From NCBI RefSeq assembly GCF_040183065.1, contig NC_091127.1, positions 110,425,834 through 110,489,833 on the forward strand: DNA of 64,000 bases. The letters are read 5' to 3'. Numbering within the stretch: the first letter of the stretch is position 1; each line of letters starts with the position of its first letter. Shown here piece after piece: positions 57,705 to 64,000 of the stretch. The notes under the pieces are model-generated. The model did no database searches. It was not told where the DNA came from and saw only the letters and a program-made list of their open reading frames with translations. Source of the DNA: Periplaneta americana. Lineage: Eukaryota; Arthropoda; Insecta; Blattodea; Blattidae. A program made the position numbers and the translations under genes.

Positions 57705-58885
57705 ACAAGGTAAAAAAAATTCCCAGTTTTCACTCTTTGTAACAATTGGTTTCATCAAAAAATTCGTATTAGTTCAGAAGTTACAGCAAAATCTTTTATT
57801 ATACTTATAAACGGAACACCCACACAATAACAAATACTGAACGCAAATTTTAACTTCCTTTTTAAATTTGAATCAACCAATAATATGTTAATGCTTTAAA
57901 ATCCGATCATATTCAAACTTTAAAACATCAACTGACAATATTGAGTAGTTGAAGACAATATAATATCGTTTCAATTCTCTCTTACATTCTATTTTAATGC
58001 ACCACGCAAACTAGACTAAATGAAAAGATGCTGAATAAAACACAAATTTCGTGTCATTAATCAGCTTAGGAAGATCTTTCTTACATGCTGGTAATTTTTC
58101 TTCGAAATCCATTGTAGAACTTGGAATGAATATCTAGTTCATATATTATACATTTTCTCTCACTTCCATGGAGCTTCACGTGCAAATTCCATTAACGCCA
58201 ACTATCTGAACATATATCTGAGACTTTTATCTTAGAATAACTCTACCAGTTCATCATTTTCCTTAATATTCAATGACTCTGAAAACTGTTCTCATTAAAA
58301 GCTATTCTCTGACCCCAACATTATGTTGTAAAATGCTAGTCAGAAATATATTTTTAGGCCTATATTTAGGTTCCAATGATGCTATTTCAAATTCTGTGAC
58401 ACAAACATGCAAGAATGAAACTTATGAAGTGGAGTTCTGGAACCTCTACTCTCAATAACTCATCTTTCCGTAAAACTTGTCACTAGGTGGTGGTTCTTTC
58501 TTCCCCAGTACTGTAGCAGACAAATCACGCAATTAAGAGAAGCTAATCGGGTGCAGTTTTAGCCTTATCAGTGCTACTATTGTTTGTGATTGATATCTCA
58601 AGGCCTGGAGAAATTCTTACATACTTCAAATTCTTGTAGCTGGTGTGAAGTCATGAATGACACTGTTGTGGACAACGATAAGAGAGCCTTATACTAATGA
58701 AATTATTAACAAGTCTGAATGGCATACCTGAATCTTGACATGGTCCTGTTTCTTTCAGTTTACCATTGACCTTTCAGTTCAGTGGACGTGCCATTCCATT
58801 TTTCATTGCATCGTGCAGAAAGTTTTCATTGAAGTCTTAGCTTATTTAGTGCTTTGTTGTGTAACAGTACAGTATGTATCAGCGA
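57705..58885. other. No recognised feature
   Basis: AT-rich. Isolated frames of about 60 codons only. Confidence 0.3.
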
Positions 58886-58889
58886 GAAT

Positions 58890-59470
58890 GTTGCGCGACA
58901 AAAAAAGGAAGAAATAGTGTGACATGGAAATGAAATTCGATGTGTTGAAGGGATTGGATAAAGAAGTGAACGTGAATATAATCCTGATGGACTTAGGTGG
59001 GCAGACAACAATAGGAGGCTGGAAAAAGAGGTCCGAGATTGAATCTTGTGTGAAAAGAACTTCTGTTGAGACTTTAAAGAAAAGAAAAAAAATATGAAAG
59101 GGGTGAATATGAAAAAAGTAAATAAGGTGCTTTACATGTGGTCTATACAGCAAAGGTAAAAAGGAACGCCCATTGCAGGAATCATTTTGCAAGAGAAAGT
59201 CCTAAAATTCTGCGAGGAATTTCAAGGATAACCTGGATTTACTGCAAGCACTGGCTGGCTCGACAGATGAAAAAGCACTATTGGGGTCAGACAGCTGAGT
59301 GTTTGTGGAAAAAAAATGTATGTTGATATAAAACAGTATTTCTAGATTTAAAAAGAATTTTCACAAACTGATCGAAAAGGAGGGTCTCTCTATAAACCAA
59401 GTTTACAACTGTGATGAAACCAGTCTTAATTTTCTAATACTGCCTCCAAAGACACTTGCATTCCTACTCC
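58890..59470 (+). pseudogene. Second pogo/Tigger-like transposase relic
   Basis: Parallel to 16200-17840, without the LINE: MLRDKKRKK, then a LKGLDKEVNVNIILMDLGGQ-like block, GGWKKRSE, KVNKVLYMWS, and after frameshifts ISRITWIYCKHWLARQMKKH, VWGQTAECLWK-like text and a VYNCDETSLNFLILPPKTL-like block. In this copy the first catalytic Asp (CDETSL) is preserved, unlike the 15778 element. TIRs were not located. Confidence 0.7.
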
Positions 59471-59474
59471 TCTA

Positions 59475-59985
59475 TTAATTTGTTTACCTTTTTATTTAAA
59501 AACTTTAGTATTGTTGGTTAGCCTTTTGGGTGGTTGATTTGGGTATGAAATTACTAGGATTAATATTGGTAATAAATTATTGTCTATTAAATTTTATTTA
59601 TATTCAAGATTTATAGGTTCTATATGATTTATACCATACATTTCTACTTATGGTATATCTAACATGCCTTTATTTTTGGGTTATAAATCATATAAAGTAT
59701 TTGATTCGAACTGAGAAATCTGCTCCAGACTACAAGACAGTTACAATCCTGGCACGCAGCAATGCAACAGAAGATCACACTGTCATATGGAAGTCATAAA
59801 ATTCACGTGCTTTTAAAAATATAACGAAGTGCACAAATGAATGGCGTTCTGTATCAACTGGCTAAGTGCCACTTTTTAAAAAATTGAGATTTTGATGCCA
59901 CTTGTCATACTGGAGGATAAACTAACAGTCTTATTAATAAAAACTCTTACACATACATTTAACTATCTTATACTTACACAGCAAA
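59475..59985. other. No recognised feature
   Basis: AT-rich spacer. Confidence 0.3.
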
Positions 59986-59989
59986 TAGC

Positions 59990-60590
59990 TCGTTTACAGT
60001 ATGCAGCAAAACAAAAAATACTGAAATTATTGCTCATATGCTGTCCATTTTCCCTAGCAACCAAGTATTGGGATTGGACATATTGTATATTCAGTGTTGG
60101 GGTTAGTGCTGTAATTATGGTTCCCACAACAGAAGAGAAGGTGTTTATCGTCGAGCATTATTTGTGGTCATACGGAGTACTGAAGTTACAAACATACTCT
60201 GAAAATCAAGATAAGTAATTATAACATGCAAAGTGACATAAGACTGATCCTGTTTGACAGAACTTTTTGATGACAGCTAACATTGTTGTATTATTTGGTG
60301 CCGTATTGATAAATCGCTTTTGGTACTGTTCTTTAACATGGCACAAGGTCGACACATTATGACATTTTACTCTGTATGACCGGAAATAATGCTCGACGAT
60401 AAACACCTTCTCTGCTGTGAGAACCATAATTACAGCGCTAACACTAACAATGAATATACAATATATCAAATTATCATATAAAACTTGGTTGCTTGGGAGG
60501 AAACATGAACAGCAGATGAGCGATATAATTTGAGTATTATTTGTTTTGACGCATACTGAATACTAAGTCGTGTGTAAATTCGACTAATAA
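59990..60590. mobile_element. Head-to-head inverted pair of IS630/mariner-type 5' ends
   Basis: The left arm 60030-60180 and right arm 60370-60530 are diverged reverse complements: the left GTTAGTGCTGTAATTATGGT mirrors the right (complement) GTTAGCGCTGTAATTATGGT. Each arm encodes a transposase start: plus MVPTTEEKVFIVEHY and minus MVLTAEKVFIVEHYFRSYRV. The right copy continues toward the centre as a Q-K-R-F-I-N/QTGSV HTH region. No DDE part lies between. It could be two insertions or a foldback derivative. Confidence 0.75.
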
Positions 60591-61438
60591 TCACTACATA
60601 CGTCGTGGATAACAATACAACTGTTACACAGCTACATCATAGTTCCGTCATTTTTTTTATTACGGAAGGTAACAGAATAATTGAGATTCTCTATTGTATC
60701 TGATAGTGTGCACTAGTGTGCCATGCTAAGTACTGATAGTACAACTAGGCCTGATTGATTACCACACTGTATTTTGATCAAAGAGTATAGCTACAGCAAT
60801 ATTATTCTAATTATTCTATGCTATTTGTTTTGTTCTTCTGTGGTTACAAGGCAACCATCATAAAATGACAATTGTTAAAAGGAGGCCTTTTTTTTCTCTC
60901 TATTTACAAGGCTTAAACAGGGTGTTGCATGTGTATAACAACTGCAAAGCAATTCCCATGTATAGTTAATTATATTCTCCTTATGCATCTATCACTTATG
61001 CATAGTTTATTGGTAGCATTTTCTGTTCCAACTCTGCACAAGTCTTGTATAAAAATTATACACAGTTTATTAGTAAGACCGTAAGTGCATGCACACTTTT
61101 GGTGCCTTTCCTTTAAATATAACCTTATTATTAAACAAAACTGTACGAACCATTGCTCGAATCCGAGCATTCCAAGTTTAGCATCAAATAGCTATGCACC
61201 TAAATCTTTATAAATGCTAAACGTAGTTCTGCTCCAAGCAGCTAAGCTGTATGTTCCTGGCGCTTACATTGTTGATTCATATCTGGCATATTTTCAATAT
61301 CCAGCATTGTGGAGTTTGTCACTTGAATGAGGTTGTCTAGAAGATTGTCAATCTATTGTTAATTTTATTATTGAAGTCTAGTCACTCGAGTACAAATTTC
61401 TAAACTAATAATGACAAGCAGAGCACAAAAAATTATAT

Positions 61439-61592
61439 ATATCGTCCCTCCTCTGACAAACTAGCGAAAGTGACAAATTAGCGACCCTCCACTTAAGGTC
61501 TATATTGCACTATTAAATAATGCAATATAGACCTTAAGTGCCAGGTCGCTTATTTTTTCACTTTCGCTAGTTTACCAGAGGAGGGACGATAT
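61439..61592. mobile_element. Palindromic MITE of about 154 bp
   Basis: The left arm from ATATCGTCCCTCCTCTGACA and the right arm (complement ATATCGTCCCTCCTCTGGTA) are about 71 bp each with a few mismatches. The central ACTTAAGGTCTATATTGCA is mirrored perfectly around an AT-rich loop. Non-coding; superfamily unassigned. Confidence 0.85.
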
Positions 61593-61599
61593 GTTAATT

Positions 61600-62625
61600 A
61601 AGAATCACCCTGAAACTGAAGAAGAAGCTTTCAGCTCATTACAATTATGTGACAGTGCAATTATTACATATACACTGGCATAATTTTCCATTGCGTGAGA
61701 GATAGAATACGCAATAGGCACTACTTTGTTTACTAGGAGAGCAGAATAGGATGGGAAATATGAACTGTGACATCTTATTTTAATCATTCAGTGGTGGATT
61801 CCAAATTTGAGGATAATGAAGAAGTCGATGACCAGAAATTAAGTGTTATTTGTATATACTACTTTCGAGAAAATGTAGAATACTAAATATTATGAAATAA
61901 TTCAATATTAAAATAAAATTCATAAACTAAAGAAAAATATATTTCGCTTATGACTAGAGATAATCAAGATTTCTGATACCTTTTGATTCAGCATGTTCTT
62001 TATGCCATAAGGAGTACCATAATGTAGTCGTATATTATTCAATTTATTAGTGTTCAAAAGAACTTTCGAACATAACATTATAATGTACGTTCTCCACTTC
62101 TAAACTGCAAAAGAATTCTTCCTCTCATTCCACATTATAATAGGATTGTTAGGGGCGTGCCAGGACAATGTTATACTCTGGAATTGTTTATTTCACTTCG
62201 ACAGATTAATTTGGCAGCTTTAATCATACATTTTATGTTTCTCTGACAATGGTTTCATAACTAGCTAATAATAGTCCATCATGTCTGCATTTATTCTCTT
62301 GAATAATCAGGCATTTCTTAATATTACTTAACGGATGTATACATTTTATATGTACCTTCATGATTTAGAAGCTCATGAAAAAGCCTTAAAATACTCCATT
62401 TGTACTGAACTACACTTTAGGTATGATCTTCAGATATTCTTTGTAATTTTTTAATGTTCGAATAATTGTTCAGTCAACTGTCAACAAATAACATCTGTGT
62501 TGCAGATGTCGTGACCAATTAGCTGGGAAGAGTAAACAACATTTTTTCACTTAAATTGAATTATTTTCTATTTAGTAGCTGCAATATTGAAGTGGTTTGT
62601 CTCATTGTTGTAATCAGCTTGCAGG
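61600..62625. other. No recognised feature
   Basis: AT-rich spacer between two MITEs. Confidence 0.3.
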
Positions 62626-62631
62626 CCTTAA

Positions 62632-62928
62632 CCCCTTCAGACCTGAATTTATATTAAAAACAATTAAAAGAAAAACTGGTCACATAATCATTCTGGGAAT
62701 CCAAAATTCCCAAATCAAGTCTTTACAGAAGATCAAAATTTGGGGACAATTTTGACCCCTGGGGCCCCAAAATTTTAAATTTTATTTTTAATTCGGGTAT
62801 AAAAATGTTTAAAAATATTCTCCATTTCTATCACATTGAATTTTTCAAAATATTTAAAAGTATCGAAGACATTCCAAAAAATAAAAAGGAAACAATGTAC
62901 ACTATAATGTACATCAGGCCTGAAGGAG
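62632..62928. mobile_element. piggyBac-type MITE, TTAA TSD, 297 bp
   Basis: TTAA at 62628-62631 and 62929-62932. The ends CCCCTTCAGACCTGA and (complement) CTCCTTCAGGCCTGA are inverted with two mismatches over 15 bases. The interior is AT-rich without coding potential. TTAA plus CCC-type ends is the piggyBac hallmark. Confidence 0.8.
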
Positions 62929-63063
62929 TTAAGAAAAGTAACAAATTCCAGGAGAATATCTCGTGGCTGGTATAATTAATGCCAGGACCTGACGGTAAGA
63001 AACACTGCCTCAGTCAATAATCTGATAATCCTTGTGATCATTTGTCCCAAACTAGCACATATA

Positions 63064-63934
63064 CAAGGTGGGCCAAAGAAACAAAGAGATTTTAATTTTG
63101 TTGTTGATAGTACAAGAATTATTTTAGTAGGTTAGATTCATTGTCATTGTTTAGCCTGATTGTTATAATTTATTAAACATGGAGCATTGAACTGGTGAGC
63201 AACAGGATTTTTCCGTAAAATCTTATTATCTAAATGGTCAATGTGCAGAAGCTGCTCAGAGGAAGTTTCGCTTCACATGCGATTCAAATGTGGGTTCACA
63301 ATTTAGAAGAAACAGGCTCAACACTAAAGTCTCTTCCAAAGAAATTATTGGGCCATATTTCTTTCAGGATGCCAATGGTCATGTGCAAACTGTTAATGCA
63401 GATCGTTATGTGATAATGGTTCAATTTTTTTAAAGTGGTCAATTGAGAAGATAAAATTTTCGTATCAACAGATCAACTTGGTTTCAGCAAGACGGTGCAA
63501 CAGCACATACGGAAGCCATCTCTATGATGGAAATGCGAAATTTGTTTGGGAATCATGTCATATCGAGAAATGAAGACATTCCATGACCTGATTTAAGTTC
63601 ATGTGATATCTCTTTATGGGGCATCTAAAAGGTAAGATTACATACAGTACAAACAAATCCCGAAACATTGAACAACTGAAGACAGGAATTCGTGAAGAAA
63701 TTTCGAACATCACAGTCGAAATGTTGCAAAGTGTAATGAGAAGCTTCAAAGAGTGATTACAAGAATGTATGGACGTTGATGGAGGGCATTTGAAGTATGT
63801 CATTTTCAAGAAGTAGTGGTTACATGCAAATGGCATACTTTATTCTATATTTACATATAATAAAAGTTCATTTAATACAATATCTAAAGTTTCATTTCAC
63901 TATTTAGAAATGCCCCATTTCTTTGGCCCATCCT
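63064..63934 (+). mobile_element. Short internally deleted IS630/mariner-type element
   Basis: TIRs CAAGGTGGGCCAAAGAAAC and (complement) CAGGATGGGCCAAAGAAAT lie beside TA at 63062-63063 and 63935-63936. Length 871 bp. Inside, the plus-strand remains of the transposase are ISFQDANGHVQTV-like text, a WFQQDGATAHTEAIS block (about 63478; second Asp intact), SSCDISLWG (third Asp intact) and an MDVDGGHLKYVI end. The N-terminal half is largely deleted and stops are frequent. Same broad transposase type as 41150-41840. Confidence 0.88.
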
Positions 63935-64000
63935 GTAGTTGGACGAATTCATACTGAAGGGGTGGTTGGACTTATTCATTACATAGGAATGGACGTTAAA

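Overview
The window is eukaryotic and most likely from a large insect genome. It has no operons, compact genes or ribosome binding sites. It is AT-rich, full of microsatellites and dominated by nested transposable elements: tRNA-derived SINEs, several non-LTR retrotransposon (LINE) families, and mariner, Tc1, pogo/Tigger, hAT and piggyBac-type DNA elements. The style of the LINE tails and SINEs suggests a cockroach-like (Blattodea) genome. That assignment comes from recall and was not tested by any search.

Only one host gene is well supported. It lies on the minus strand as three consecutive coding exons at 48393-47677, 44548-44480 and 28798-27834. Every visible junction is in phase 1 with good GT/AG sites. 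It encodes the C-terminal part of a long Pro/Gly/Arg/Asp-rich, low-complexity, RNA-processing-type protein. The last exon carries an SR-like patch, a basic RKSRW motif resembling the U2AF-homology-motif ligands of splicing factors, and an acidic tail ending at TAA. Upstream exons are beyond 64000 or were not recognised. The 3.1-kb and 15.7-kb introns and the flanks are packed with elements.

Layout: 1-7000 SINEs, a LINE tail, a 146-bp minisatellite and a near-perfect 95-bp-arm palindrome flanked by a 14-bp direct repeat. 7000-13500 degraded HTH_psq and PHD-like transposon domains, a SINE and a foldback MITE. 13500-20600 a tRNA-like hairpin insertion, a pogo/Tigger element split by a LINE, and a mariner split by another LINE with a 9-bp target duplication. 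20900-25000 two LINE 3' halves, one of them R2/R4-like with a restriction-like endonuclease, plus a small TTAA element. 27480-28798 the terminal exon and 3' UTR. 30400-43600 inside the long intron: LINE pieces, a hAT element with an 8-bp duplication, tRNA-like foldback elements, an IS630/mariner-type transposase fragment and SINEs. 44480-48393 two exons. 48700-64000 a complete but dead Tc1 element, a 3.36-kb DNA transposon of unassigned superfamily nested inside a tRNA-like foldback element, and further mariner/Tigger/IS630-type remains, MITEs and a small mariner-type element at the end.

The most unusual content is (i) a family of hairpin elements whose two arms are inverted tRNA-like sequences, with 12-13-bp target duplications typical of retrotransposition, and (ii) the 3.36-kb TATA-flanked transposon with conserved DFAENY and FSDG...QYKN motifs. 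Insertion order can be read from target-site duplications at several loci.
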